Source of the DNA: CALWZE01 sp964645785
GTDB taxonomy: Bacteria > Bacillota > Clostridia > Oscillospirales > Ruminococcaceae
Reading direction: 5' to 3'
Assembly (NCBI GenBank): GCA_964645785.1
Contig: CAZYAV010000019.1
Coordinates: 1-46,712 of the forward strand
Length of the DNA stretch: 46,712 bases
Positions 1 through 8,205 of this stretch are shown piece by piece. The notes beneath the pieces were generated by a model. The model was not told the origin of the DNA and made no database searches. It saw only the letters and a program-made list of their open reading frames with translations. The position numbers and the translations under genes were made by a program. How positions within the stretch are numbered: the first letter of the stretch is position 1; every line of letters starts with the position of its first letter.

Positions 1-54
1 CGCGCCTATACCGCTTTTCTCAACAAGCAGGCCACCGAGCATCTGAGCCAGTGA
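1..54 (+). CDS. C-terminal end of an unidentified protein (partial)
   Basis: Frame 1 is open from the window edge to a TGA at 52-54 and gives 17 residues ending ATEHLSQ. The start lies outside the window. A consensus promoter begins two bases after the stop, so this looks like a true gene end rather than read-through of a larger frame. The piece is too short to assign; its position just before phage-type genes suggests a phage or integration-related protein, but that is only context. Confidence 0.4.
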   Translation, partial: RAYTAFLNKQATEHLSQ

Positions 55-55
55 G

Positions 56-84
56 TTGACAGGCGGCGGCAAAGCGGCTATAAT
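56..84 (+). promoter_or_regulatory. Consensus sigma-A promoter for a small RNA
   Basis: TTGACA at 56-61 and TATAAT at 79-84 are separated by exactly 17 bp, a perfect consensus promoter. No protein gene with a ribosome site follows; the next element is a hairpin with a T-rich tail at about 142-180. The promoter therefore most likely drives a short untranslated RNA. Confidence 0.85.
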
Positions 85-90
85 GACATG

Positions 91-180
91 TAGAAAGGCG
101 CTGCGGCAAGCGGTTAGCCCTTTTGGTTAAACAGTTTCATGGAAACCGTCACCGGCCAGGGTGGCGGTTTCTGCTTTTTA
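91..180 (+). ncRNA. Small RNA, antisense to the end of a 25-residue ORF
   Basis: The predicted transcript starts about 7 nt after the TATAAT box and ends at a hairpin (arms about 142-151 and 160-170) followed by a T-rich run at 174-179, giving about 90 nt. Its 3' end is complementary to the last 10 or so codons of the minus-strand ORF 149-226. A perfect promoter, a short RNA and overlap with a tiny ORF is the layout of type I antitoxins such as RatA, but no toxin activity can be read from sequence. The 5' part (97-119) shares GGCGCTGCG and GCGGTTAGCC with the opposite-strand RNA at 345-406. Confidence 0.6.
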
Positions 181-226
181 CAATAATCGTGACCGTAAAA
201 GCCCCGATATGAAATGTAATTCGCAT
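149..226 (-). CDS. 25-residue basic/hydrophobic small protein, possible type I toxin-like peptide
   Basis: ATG at 226-224 follows a GGTGAGG stretch by two bases, and the frame ends with TGA at 151-149. The peptide begins MRITFHIGAF, has a beta-prone TVTIIV core and ends in a basic stretch with NRHPGR. The amphipathic core with a positively charged tail is typical of very small phage or toxin peptides, and similar tiny proteins occur in clostridial genomes to my recollection. Its 3' end overlaps the plus-strand small RNA 91-180. No -10/-35 pair is obvious upstream on the minus strand. Function is unknown; translation is plausible, not proven. Confidence 0.45.
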   Translation of the reverse strand: MRITFHIGAFTVTIIVKSRNRHPGR

Positions 227-344
227 GGCCTCACCCCGCGTCGTCGCGCGCGCCGCTCCCTCAAACACGCGGCGGCGCCGCGCATTCTCGTGCGCTTTGC
301 GGCTCCGCCTTCTCCCGAAAAGTCAAGGGCGGGCTTTTCGGGAA

Positions 345-406
345 ATAAAAAAGCCCCTGCCCGGATGGGTGGGGAGTGGCTAACCGCCTGCCGTTGTCGC
401 AGCGCC
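345..406 (-). ncRNA. Second small RNA, opposite strand, sharing a 5' module with the first
   Basis: On the minus strand TTGCGA (441-436) and TATATT (418-413) are 17 bp apart. The transcript would start near 406 and end at a GC hairpin (353-376) followed by CTTTTTTATTT (351-341), about 60 nt in all. It begins with GGCGCTGCG (406-398) and carries GCGGTTAGCC (387-378), the same two words in the same order as in RNA 91-180. The two RNAs point towards each other across 181-344, so they look like copies of one module rather than chance hairpins. Confidence 0.55.
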
Positions 407-412
407 AAGCTC

Positions 413-441
413 AATATAGCATCTTTCGACGAACTTCGCAA
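413..441 (-). promoter_or_regulatory. Promoter for the minus-strand small RNA
   Basis: TTGCGA at 441-436 and TATATT at 418-413 with a 17-bp spacer, reading leftwards. It directs transcription away from the holin gene into the hairpin with a T tail at 341-376. Confidence 0.55.
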
Positions 442-512
442 CATGCGGGGTTCTTTTTTATTGCAAAGCGGGACGGCTATTCGCCGTCCCGCTCCATACG
501 GAGGAACAAAAC

Positions 513-869
513 ATGAAATGGTACGCACTTCTCTTTCTCGCGGTCATCATTGAGGCGGTCATCACCTACGCGCAGACGCTGGTGGTGAACAAGCGCATTC
601 AATGGCAGATTGCGGCGGCGATGCTGCTCGGGGTCGGCTGCGCGCTGGCGTTCGGGATTGACCTGTTCGCGATTGCGGGCATCCCGGCCGCCGTGCCCTA
701 CGTCGGCCAGATTCTGACCGGCGTGCTGCTGTCCCGCGGCTCCAACTATGTATTTGACCTGATTGGCAAGCTGACAACCGTGGGAGAAAAGGCCGGGCAG
801 CTCGGCCCGGCGCAGCCCCAAACCGAGGGGGACGCGCAGGCGGAAGCGGGCGAGCGGATCAGAGGATAA
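513..869 (+). CDS. Phage holin-like membrane protein
   Basis: The protein has 118 residues; ATG follows GGAGGA by a good distance. Three hydrophobic stretches are visible: residues 1-22, about 33-55 and about 57-80. The tail is hydrophilic and Gln/Glu/Ala-rich. The pattern with VPYVGQILTGVLLSRGSNYVFDLI resembles small membrane proteins found in the lysis region of Firmicutes phages. It lies directly upstream of an M23 peptidase gene, the usual holin-endolysin order. A preceding hairpin (about 473-496) sits in the leader. Holin function is inferred from size, topology and neighbour; no enzymatic motif exists to confirm it. Confidence 0.6.
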   Translation: MKWYALLFLAVIIEAVITYAQTLVVNKRIQWQIAAAMLLGVGCALAFGIDLFAIAGIPAAVPYVGQILTGVLLSRGSNYVFDLIGKLTTVGEKAGQLGPAQPQTEGDAQAEAGERIRG

Positions 870-939
870 ACGGATAAAGCGGGCGGATGGGTTGGCAAAT
901 GCCGCCGGTCGCGGGAAGAACAGAGAGGAGAACAACAAA

Positions 940-1893
940 ATGATTCAGTTCCCGATGCAGAAAATCGGAATTACAGCGGAATTTGGCCCTTACACCGTCT
1001 CGGGGGTCAAAAAACCGCACAACGGGTGCGACATCTGCGCCCAGAGCGACCGCACCGTTTGCGCCGCGCACGGCGGGGAGGTGCTGGCCTCGTTTTACGA
1101 CGCGGCGGGCGGAAACATGGTTGTTGTGCAGGGGGAATTCAACGAGAAATCGGACGTGATTACCCGGTATGCGCACCTTGCCGCCCGCACGGTAAAGACG
1201 GGCGAGCGCGTTGCGCGCGGGCAGAAGCTGGGCGAACAGGGCGAGACGGGGAGCGCCTGCTTTGGGCGGCACCTGCATTTTGAAACCTGGCTTGTGCCGA
1301 AGGGCTACACGTACCGGTATACGGACAGGTCGCGCTACAGCGTCGACCCGCTGTCGGTGTGCCACCTGATGCAGGGGCAGAGTTTTATTTGCGACGCGGA
1401 TACCAACTGGCTGCGCGGAATCCCCTATCCGGAACCCGCGCCGGACAAGCTGCGCGCGCTGGCGGACGGGTCGAGCGTCGAGGTGCAAAACGGCGCGGTG
1501 CGGGTGCGGCTGGTGCCCTGGACGGCCTTCCCGCCGCTGGTGTCCAACAGCACAGACCGCAGCAGGGACACACTGGGCGAGTGGTGGCCGCAGGGCAGCT
1601 TCCCGGCAAAATACACCTGTGAGACCACCGAAAACGGCAGCACGCAGCGATGGGCGATGATTGATACGCCGCTTGGCCTGTGGTGGGTGGCGCTGCTGGC
1701 GGGGTACACGGCGCTGCGCGAGCAGCCGGGCAGTGCGGCGCAGGAATCGCCGGATCCGCAGCAACCGCAGAGTCCGACACAGCTGGAAAAAGAGGTTGAG
1801 CGGCTGGGCGCCGAGCTGACCCGGGTGGCGGCGCTTGCGGAAAAGCAGCAGACACTGCTTGCGCAGACGGCGGAAATCTGGGCGAAATTTTGA
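940..1893 (+). CDS. M23-type metallopeptidase, probable phage endolysin or tail lysin
   Basis: The protein has 317 residues. The ATG at 940 is chosen over an in-frame ATG at 892 because GAGAGGAG lies about 9 nt before it. The first 120 residues hold a lysostaphin-type fold: His27 and Asp31 (PHNGCDI) and HLHFE at 111-115 are the zinc and catalytic positions of M23 enzymes, which cut peptidoglycan cross-bridges. The middle (about 150-250) has no recognised motif and the end (about 260-317) is a coiled coil rich in Glu, Leu and Gln. There is no signal peptide, as expected for an enzyme exported by a holin. The gene sits 70 bp after the holin-like gene and 12 bp before the next, in one operon. 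Confidence 0.75.
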   Translation: MIQFPMQKIGITAEFGPYTVSGVKKPHNGCDICAQSDRTVCAAHGGEVLASFYDAAGGNMVVVQGEFNEKSDVITRYAHLAARTVKTGERVARGQKLGEQGETGSACFGRHLHFETWLVPKGYTYRYTDRSRYSVDPLSVCHLMQGQSFICDADTNWLRGIPYPEPAPDKLRALADGSSVEVQNGAVRVRLVPWTAFPPLVSNSTDRSRDTLGEWWPQGSFPAKYTCETTENGSTQRWAMIDTPLGLWWVALLAGYTALREQPGSAAQESPDPQQPQSPTQLEKEVERLGAELTRVAALAEKQQTLLAQTAEIWAKF

Positions 1894-1905
1894 GGAGGGA
1901 TATTT

Positions 1906-2532
1906 GTGGATTACACGGCGGCACTCAGGCAGGCGCACCTCAACGCACTCAGGCAGAAATACCTGGACGTAATGGAGGACGCGCGGCTTGAAAAAGAGCA
2001 AAAGCAGCTCGATTACCGGGACAAAACGCGCGAGGCCTATCTTGAAAAAATGACAGACCTGCGGGACATGCCCCAGCAGCTGCGCGCCGCGGGGCTCGGC
2101 GGCGGGGTGGAGGAAAACGAGCTGTCCGGCATCCTGAACGCGTACAAAAACCGGCTGGAGGAGCTGAAGCAGGAGCAGGAACAGTACATCAGCGAATTTA
2201 ACCGGATTGTCGAGGTGCAGACCCGCGCGATGAACAACGCGACGGAAGAATATAACGCGCGCAATGCGCTGGAGGATGCCAAGGCCGCGGAGAAAGCGGC
2301 GGCGGCTGCGGCCGCGGCCGCCGCAAAGCAGGCGGCCGCCGCAGCAAAAGCAAGCAAAAGCACCGCGAAAAGCAGTTCAAAAAGCAGCGCAAAAAGCACA
2401 TCCGGCAGCAAAAACGACCCGTATAGCGTTGTGGGCGGCCCGGCCATGATTCAGAACGGGCAGCTTGTGCTCAAGCCCTACGGGCCGATTCAGGGGTATA
2501 CGACATTGGCGCATTACGAGCCGAAAAAGTGA
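1906..2532 (+). CDS. Coiled-coil, Ala/Lys/Ser-rich phage-associated protein of unknown function
   Basis: The protein has 208 residues, with a GTG start at 1906 placed 5 nt after GAGGAGGGA. Residues 1-125 are charged and helical (many E, K, R, L), consistent with a long coiled coil. About 125-170 is a low-complexity Ala tract followed by Lys/Ser repeats. The end (170-208) is a small ordered tail, DPYSVVGGPAMIQNGQLVL. There is no signal peptide or membrane segment. It is the last gene before the terminator at 2593-2639 and shares an operon with the M23 protein. A structural or scaffold-like role in the phage is a guess; I do not recognise a family. Confidence 0.7.
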   Translation: MDYTAALRQAHLNALRQKYLDVMEDARLEKEQKQLDYRDKTREAYLEKMTDLRDMPQQLRAAGLGGGVEENELSGILNAYKNRLEELKQEQEQYISEFNRIVEVQTRAMNNATEEYNARNALEDAKAAEKAAAAAAAAAAKQAAAAAKASKSTAKSSSKSSAKSTSGSKNDPYSVVGGPAMIQNGQLVLKPYGPIQGYTTLAHYEPKK

Positions 2533-2592
2533 ACGGCCGGCGCGCCCGCCGGATACCCCGCACAAGGGGGAAACCGGGCTGTGCAGAAGAGG

Positions 2593-2639
2593 CGGCGCGG
2601 GTGGGGGATGCAATTCTCCCGCCCGCGCCGCTCTTTTTT
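2593..2639 (+). terminator. Strong terminator closing the phage block
   Basis: A GC-rich stem of about 15 bp (arms 2593-2608 and 2615-2630) is followed by CTCTTTTTTG at 2631-2640. It separates the phage genes from the CotH operon. Confidence 0.85.
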
Positions 2640-2894
2640 GTTGCGGCAGAAAAAGGATGCGGCGCCCGATAGACGGGCACGGGGCTTTGTGAAAGAACAG
2701 GCGCGTATTGTGCCGGAGCCGGACGCGCGGCGCCGGCGGCGTGCGCAGCCGCCGGATGGATAGAACCTGCATGCCCAAAGCGGTTTGGAGCCGTAAACCG
2801 TGATGTTTACAATCCTTTCATAAACTGGCCGGCACTTTTTCAGCTTTGGTTTAGCAAAGGGGTATACAATGCGCCCTGGAAGGAAGTGAACAAC
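2640..2894. other. Intergenic region with a possible promoter for the VTC/CotH operon
   Basis: No ORF with a ribosome site is visible here. A TATACAAT at 2863-2870 lies about 25 bp before the VTC start codon and could be a -10 box, but no good -35 sits 16-18 bp upstream. No direct repeat that would mark a phage attachment site could be recognised by eye. Confidence 0.35.
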
Positions 2895-3563
2895 ATGGAT
2901 TTCAGACATGAGTGGAAGCATGAGATTTCCTATCTGGATCTGCTTTCAATCCGCCAGCGCCTGCGTGCGGTAGCACAGCCCGACGCGCATGCGGTGGACG
3001 GCAGATACCGGATACGCAGCCTCTATTTCGATACGCCGTCCGATAAAGCGCTGCGGGAAAAGCTCAGCGGCGTCAGCCGCCGGGAAAAGTTCCGCATCCG
3101 GTACTATAACGGCGATACCTCCGTCATCCATCTGGAGAAGAAAAGCAAGGCGGGCGGGTTGGGCAACAAGCAAAGCGCGGCCCTGTCCGCCCCGGAGGTA
3201 AATGCAATTTTGCAGGGCGATCTGGACTGGATGATGAAAAGCGGCAAGCCGTTGGTGCAGGAGCTTTACAGCAAGATGATGACCCAGCTGCTCCGACCCA
3301 AAACCATCGTGGACTATACCCGTGAGCCGTATGTCTATGCGCCGGGCAATGTCCGCATCACGCTGGACTATGATATTCGAACCGGCTTGTATTGTACGGA
3401 CTTCCTCAACCCCTGCGTGACCATACCGGCCGGCGATGCGCCGGTCATTCTGGAGGTCAAATGGGATGCCTTCCTCCCGTCCATCATTCGCGACGCCATA
3501 CAGCTGAAGGGCAGGCGTTCCTCCGCCTTTTCCAAGTATGCCCAGTGCCGTATCTACGGCTAA
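2895..3563 (+). CDS. Polyphosphate polymerase-like VTC domain protein
   Basis: The protein has 222 residues. The ATG at 2895 is preferred to GTG 2886 because GGAAGG lies only a base or two before the GTG. The VTC tunnel-fold motifs are in order: basic/acidic start EWKHEI, RSLYFDT (about 39-45), KFRIRYY (about 64-70), HLEKKSK (about 78-84), TREPYV, RITLDYD and ILEVKWD near the C-terminus. In yeast VTC4 this domain makes polyphosphate from ATP on an acidic/basic tunnel. Bacterial versions occur in an operon with DUF4956 and CotH, as here (21 bp to the next gene). The protein is soluble. Whether bacterial members polymerise phosphate or bind another polyanion is not settled by the sequence. Confidence 0.85.
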   Translation: MDFRHEWKHEISYLDLLSIRQRLRAVAQPDAHAVDGRYRIRSLYFDTPSDKALREKLSGVSRREKFRIRYYNGDTSVIHLEKKSKAGGLGNKQSAALSAPEVNAILQGDLDWMMKSGKPLVQELYSKMMTQLLRPKTIVDYTREPYVYAPGNVRITLDYDIRTGLYCTDFLNPCVTIPAGDAPVILEVKWDAFLPSIIRDAIQLKGRRSSAFSKYAQCRIYG

Positions 3564-3584
3564 CATCGCAAAGGAGTTAACGTT

Positions 3585-4256
3585 ATGACGTTTCAGGACA
3601 TTTTCAAATCCGGCTTTTTAGAGAACATCACAAGCATCAGCATTCTGGATATGCTTCTGGCGCTGCTGCTTGCCTTTGGAATCGGGCTTTTTATCTTTCT
3701 CGTCTACAAGAAAACCTATCAGGGCGTGATGTACTCCTCCAGCTTCGGCGTCACGCTGATTGCTCTGACCATGATCACCACCGTGGTCATTCTGGCGGTT
3801 ACCAGCAACGTGGTGCTGTCCCTCGGTATGGTCGGCGCGCTGTCCATTGTTCGCTTCCGCACCGCTATCAAGGAACCGCTGGACATCGCCTTTCTCTTCT
3901 GGTCTATCGCCGTCGGCATCGTGCTGGCAGCCGGGATGATTCCGCTGGCCGTGATCGGCAGCGTCGTAATCGGCGTCATTCTTCTGGTGTTCGTCAACAG
4001 GAAAGCGTCGTACAACCCCTATATTGTCGTCATCCAGTGTGAGGGGAATGACGCCGAGCAGCGGGCGAAACAATACCTGGAAACGCAAACCCGGCGCTGC
4101 GTGGTCAAAAGCAAGTCCGCTCAAAAGGGCGCAATCGAACTGAACCTGGAAATTCGACTCAAGGACGACGACACGGACTTTATCAATACCCTCTCCGAGA
4201 TGGCGGGCGTCCGCAGCGCGGTGCTGGTCAGCTACAACGGGGATTACATGGGATAA
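3585..4256 (+). CDS. DUF4956 integral membrane protein
   Basis: The protein has 223 residues with an N-terminal membrane half (four hydrophobic helices at about 20-42, 55-85, 105-122 and 125-140) and a cytosolic C-terminal half. The loop LGMVGALSIVRFRTAIKEP is the conserved DUF4956 stretch between helices. It sits between the VTC and CotH genes (21 bp and 11 bp spacing), a trio seen repeatedly in Firmicutes. Function is not established; the context suggests a membrane partner of the VTC protein or an exporter of its product. Confidence 0.85.
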   Translation: MTFQDIFKSGFLENITSISILDMLLALLLAFGIGLFIFLVYKKTYQGVMYSSSFGVTLIALTMITTVVILAVTSNVVLSLGMVGALSIVRFRTAIKEPLDIAFLFWSIAVGIVLAAGMIPLAVIGSVVIGVILLVFVNRKASYNPYIVVIQCEGNDAEQRAKQYLETQTRRCVVKSKSAQKGAIELNLEIRLKDDDTDFINTLSEMAGVRSAVLVSYNGDYMG

Positions 4257-4267
4257 GGAGGGGCCAT

Positions 4268-6241
4268 ATGTCAACGCACAAATCCATGAACCGCATCTGC
4301 GTTGTCGCCGTCCTCCTCTCCCTGCTTGCTGCGCTGCTCTTTATGAACGGCGAGGCGCTGGGCATTCAACCCGCCGGCAAAGTCATCGGATATGAAAACA
4401 GGCTGTTTGACACTTCCCGCGTCCATACGATCGATATCGTCATGGACGATTGGGACGGCTTTATCGAAAGCTGCCAGAGCGAGGAATACAGTGTTTGCAG
4501 CGCGGTCATCGACGGCGAGAGCTACAAGAATATCGGCATACGCGGGAAAGGCAATACTTCCCTCAGCTCGGTTGCCAGCATGGGCAGCAGCCGGTACAGC
4601 TTTAAAATCGAGTTTGACCAGTATGACAGCACCAAAAGCTACCACGGGCTGGACAAGCTCAGCCTGAACAACATCATTCAGGACAACACCTACATGAAGG
4701 ATTATCTGACCTATCGGATGATGGATTCTTTCGGTGTGGACAGCCCGCTATGCAGCTTTGCGTACATCACGGTCAACGGCGAGGACTGGGGCTTGTATCT
4801 GGCGGTGGAGGGGGTGGAGGAGTCCTTTTTACAGCGCAACTACGGCAGCAATTACGGCGAGCTTTACAAGCCGGACAGCCTGAGCTTCGGCGGCGGCCGC
4901 GGCAACGGCCGGGATTTCAATCCAAACGACTGGGTGGTTCCCTCCGACGAGGGGGACGCGGATGCTTTTGGCCGAACCGATCCATCGAATCAGCCCGGCG
5001 GGGGAGAGATGCCCGATTTCGGCAGCTTTACTCCACCGGCAGCGCCCGGGAACAGCGGAACCGAAAACGCGGGTGGAGGGGTTCCCGCAAATTCGGGGGC
5101 ACAGCAGCCGCCCAGTGTCCCCGACGGTGACCTTGATGGCGGCGGGTTTGGCGGCGGCGGGCTCGGCTTCGGCAGCGCCTCCGATGTCAAATTGCAGTAC
5201 ATCGACGACGACCCGGACAGCTACGCCAATATTTTCAACAATGCCAAAACCGAAATCTCCGACACCGACCGGGCGCGTTTGATTGCTTCCCTGAAGTCTC
5301 TGTCAGACTTTGAAAGCTTGGACGAGGTGCTGGATGTGGACGAGGTGCTGCGTTACTTTGTCGTTCACAATTTTGTGGTCAACGGGGACAGCTACACCGG
5401 CAATATGATCCACAACTACTATCTGTACGAGCAGGACGGCCGGCTCTCCATGATTCCGTGGGACTATAACCTGGCTTATGGCACTTTCCAGGGGCAGGAC
5501 GCCACCGGCTCGGTCAATGAGCCCATCGACGACGTCCTCTCCGACCGCCCCATGCAGGCCTGGATCTTTTCCGACGAGCACTACACGCAGCGCTACCACG
5601 AGCTGTATGCCGAGTTCCTCGGCACAGTCGATGCCGTGCAGATCATTGAGGACGCCTATGCGCTGATTGCGGCGTATGTGGAGAAAGACCCCACCAGGTT
5701 CTGTACCTATGAGGCGTTTGAGACCGGCGTTCAGACGCTGAAAGCCTTCTGCACCCTGCGGCAGGAGAGCGTGGAAGGTCAGCTGGCAGGTGCGATTCCG
5801 TCAACCGGCGAGGCACAGGAAGCGGATCCATCGACCCTGGTCAATGCGGAGGATTTAAACCTGTCCGACATGGGGACGATGGGCGGCGGCGGAGACCCCG
5901 GCGGCGGCTTCGGCGGATTCGGCAGTCCCGGTGAGATCGGCGAAAGCGGCAATCCGGTAGGGCAAGACTTGCTCGGTGGGGATGCGTCGCCCCTTGACCC
6001 GGGCACGACACCTGGCGGCGCCGACGATGCTCCATCCGACCGGCAGCCGGACAATTCGGAATCGGCGCCGGATCAGCGCACGGGCAACAGGCGGCCTTTC
6101 GACAGCGACAACGGAGAAAGCTTTTCGCCGCCCGGCAGTCAAACATCGTCCGGGTCGCCGCAATCGGCGGCCGTTGCGCTGGCGGTGTCGGTGCTTGTTC
6201 TTGCAGCGGGACTTCTTTTTGCATTCAAGTTTAAGAGATAG
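4268..6241 (+). CDS. CotH-type kinase-fold protein, exported and membrane-anchored
   Basis: The protein has 657 residues. An N-terminal hydrophobic segment (about 11-30) acts as signal or anchor, and a second helix with a basic end (about 632-655, then KFKR) anchors the C-terminus. The CotH kinase core carries RGKGNTS (about 92-98), KLSLNN, LAVEGVEESFLQRNYG and, later, VVNGDSYTGNMIHNYYLY and MIPWDYNLAYGTF, matching the nucleotide- and metal-binding positions of spore-coat kinase CotH. Two Gly/Pro-rich low-complexity inserts (about 210-305 and 535-625) flank the second half of the core. CotH enzymes phosphorylate Ser of coat proteins in Bacillus; here the operon with VTC and DUF4956 suggests a cell-envelope role. 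A perfect terminator follows at 6304. Confidence 0.85.
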   Translation: MSTHKSMNRICVVAVLLSLLAALLFMNGEALGIQPAGKVIGYENRLFDTSRVHTIDIVMDDWDGFIESCQSEEYSVCSAVIDGESYKNIGIRGKGNTSLSSVASMGSSRYSFKIEFDQYDSTKSYHGLDKLSLNNIIQDNTYMKDYLTYRMMDSFGVDSPLCSFAYITVNGEDWGLYLAVEGVEESFLQRNYGSNYGELYKPDSLSFGGGRGNGRDFNPNDWVVPSDEGDADAFGRTDPSNQPGGGEMPDFGSFTPPAAPGNSGTENAGGGVPANSGAQQPPSVPDGDLDGGGFGGGGLGFGSASDVKLQYIDDDPDSYANIFNNAKTEISDTDRARLIASLKSLSDFESLDEVLDVDEVLRYFVVHNFVVNGDSYTGNMIHNYYLYEQDGRLSMIPWDYNLAYGTFQGQDATGSVNEPIDDVLSDRPMQAWIFSDEHYTQRYHELYAEFLGTVDAVQIIEDAYALIAAYVEKDPTRFCTYEAFETGVQTLKAFCTLRQESVEGQLAGAIPSTGEAQEADPSTLVNAEDLNLSDMGTMGGGGDPGGGFGGFGSPGEIGESGNPVGQDLLGGDASPLDPGTTPGGADDAPSDRQPDNSESAPDQRTGNRRPFDSDNGESFSPPGSQTSSGSPQSAAVALAVSVLVLAAGLLFAFKFKR

Positions 6242-6303
6242 CACACGAAAATCATTCGATTGTATTGCATCACGCTTCGATGCTCTTCTCCGTCACAGAA
6301 TCA

Positions 6304-6339
6304 GCGGCGGCAGGTCAAAAAACCTGCCGCCGCTTTTTT
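6304..6339 (+). terminator. Terminator of the VTC-DUF4956-CotH operon
   Basis: A perfect 12-bp stem (6304-6315 with 6322-6333, loop CAAAAA) is followed by six T at 6334-6339. Confidence 0.92.
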
Positions 6340-6728
6340 GCAAAGCGCGACCGTGCAGGAGCGGGGCAGAGCCGGCGCTGCCCCGGCGGCCTCCCGGCGG
6401 CATATGCGGCGTGTGGGGACGGCGGCGCAGCGGGCAGGGATGTTTTGCGCGGCGGCCTGTCCGCGCCCGGCTTGCGGAACCGGGCGGGGCGAAAAAAAGA
6501 GGCGATACCGCCCCTGAATCCGCGAATTCTTGCCGGATGGGGGCGGAAAACGCGTTTGCCGCATAGGGTGATGCAGGGGCGGGGCACTGTACTTTTTGCG
6601 GCGCTTTGTGGTACACTACCTTTGCAGCACCCGCGTGCGGCAAACGCCCGGCGCGCGGCCGTGCAGACGGACGGCCGGTGCGGAAGCGGCCGCACAAAAC
6701 CAAAGAGGAAAAGAGGGGCTTTTCTGTT
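6340..6728. other. Intergenic region before murD
   Basis: About 390 bp, high G+C, with no supported ORF. TACACT near 6611 could serve as a -10 for murD but lacks a convincing -35 at 17 bp. AAAGAGGAAAAGAGG just before the murD ATG is a purine-rich ribosome site. Confidence 0.35.
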
Positions 6729-8123
6729 ATGAATGAGAAGCTGCGGGAGTTTGACAGACAGCTTGCGGGTAAGCGCGTGTTTTTTCTGGGGGCGGGCGTC
6801 AGCCACCGGGAGCTGATTAAGCGCTTTGCGCAAAAGGGCGCGCGGGTTACCCTGTGCGACCGAAAAAGCATGGAGGAGCTGGGGGAATACGGCCGCGAGA
6901 TTGCGGCGCTCGGCGTGTCCTTCCAGCTGGGCGGGGGATACCTCGACCGCCTTGCCGAGGCGGATATGGTGTTCCGCACGCCCGGGATTGATTACACAAA
7001 GCCGGAGATTCAGGCGGCCGTCGCGGCGGGCGTCCGGGTCACCTCCGAAATGGAGACATTTTTTGACCTGTGCCCCTGCCGCATCATAGGGGTGACGGGC
7101 AGCGACGGCAAAACAACCACAACGACTCTGATTGCAAAGATGCTGGAGGCGGCGGGGTACACGGTGCACCTCGGCGGCAATATCGGCACGCCGCTGCTGC
7201 CGATGATCGACAGGGTCGAGCCGGCGGACATCGCGGTGGTGGAGCTTTCCAGCTTCCAGCTGATTTCCATGCGCAAAAGCCCGGATATCGCGGTGGTGAC
7301 CAACCTTGCGCCCAACCATCTTGACCATCACCGGGATATGCAGGAATATATCGACGCAAAGCGGAACATTCTGCTCTATCAGACCGCGGACGGAGTAGCG
7401 GTGCTCAACGCGGAAAACGAAATTACCAGGGGCATGGCGGCCGACGTCCGCGGCGAGCTGCGCTGGTTCAGCCGGGAAAACCCGGTGGAGCGCGGGACGT
7501 ATATCGACGGGGAGCTGAACCTCGTGCGGGCTGCGGACGGCGGGCGGACGGCCGTCATGAACCTTGCCAATATCGCGCTGCCGGGCGCGCACAACCGGGA
7601 GAATATCGCAACCGCGGTCGCGGCGGTCTACGGCCTTGTGCCGGACGAGACGGCGGCGCAGGTGTGCGCGTCCTTCCCGGGCGTCGAGCACCGCATCGAG
7701 CTGACCCGCACCCTGCGCGGGGTGCGGTGGTACAACGACAGCATCGGCACCTCCCCGACCCGGACAATCGCCGGGCTGCGCTCGTTCGACCGGCGGGTGA
7801 TTCTGATTGCGGGCGGGTATGACAAAAAAATCTCCTACGCGCCGCTTGCGCCCGAAATTCTGGCGCATGTCAAAACGCTGCTGCTGTGCGGCGCGACGGG
7901 GTCGGTTATCCGCGCCGAGGTGGAAAAACTGCCGGAATACAGCCCGCAGACCCTGCGCATCGAGTCGCTTCCCGACCTTGCGGGCTGCGTTGCGCGGGCG
8001 AACGAGCTGGCGGTGCAGGGGGACGTGGTGCTGATGTCCCCGGCCTCGGCGAGCTTTGACCTCTATGCCAATTTTGAGGCGCGGGGCAGGCACTTTAAAT
8101 CGCTTGTCGCGGCGCTGGAGTAA
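6729..8123 (+). CDS. murD: UDP-N-acetylmuramoylalanine--D-glutamate ligase
   Basis: The protein has 464 residues, the usual MurD length. It adds D-glutamate to UDP-MurNAc-L-alanine in the cytoplasm with ATP. ATG 6729 is preferred over the open frame extending upstream because AAAGAGG motifs lie just before it. A Rossmann-like N-terminal domain (VFFLGAGVSHRE) binds the UDP substrate. The ATP P-loop GVTGSDGKTTTT lies at about 118-129. VELSSFQL, NLAPNHLDHHRDM and GAHNRENIATA are Mur-ligase signatures, and YNDSIGTSPTRTIAGL marks the C-terminal domain. It stands alone rather than in a dcw cluster and is followed by a repeat block, so it is probably monocistronic. Confidence 0.96.
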   Translation: MNEKLREFDRQLAGKRVFFLGAGVSHRELIKRFAQKGARVTLCDRKSMEELGEYGREIAALGVSFQLGGGYLDRLAEADMVFRTPGIDYTKPEIQAAVAAGVRVTSEMETFFDLCPCRIIGVTGSDGKTTTTTLIAKMLEAAGYTVHLGGNIGTPLLPMIDRVEPADIAVVELSSFQLISMRKSPDIAVVTNLAPNHLDHHRDMQEYIDAKRNILLYQTADGVAVLNAENEITRGMAADVRGELRWFSRENPVERGTYIDGELNLVRAADGGRTAVMNLANIALPGAHNRENIATAVAAVYGLVPDETAAQVCASFPGVEHRIELTRTLRGVRWYNDSIGTSPTRTIAGLRSFDRRVILIAGGYDKKISYAPLAPEILAHVKTLLLCGATGSVIRAEVEKLPEYSPQTLRIESLPDLAGCVARANELAVQGDVVLMSPASASFDLYANFEARGRHFKSLVAALE

Positions 8124-8205
8124 TCGCGGCATATCGGGCGGCGGCCGGTGTGCGGAAAGGATTGCCCGGTTCGGCGGTTTGAAAGCCTGCCGGAGTGCGG
8201 CCGGG

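Noticed and set aside
225..383. Plus-strand 52-codon frame starting at the CATG shared with the 25-residue ORF
   Set aside because: No ribosome site before it, Arg-rich chance composition; its end over the second small RNA is noted but not enough.
1..2640. Complete prophage with attachment sites
   Set aside because: Only a lysis-like end is visible; no integrase, capsid or terminase genes and no direct repeats found by eye.
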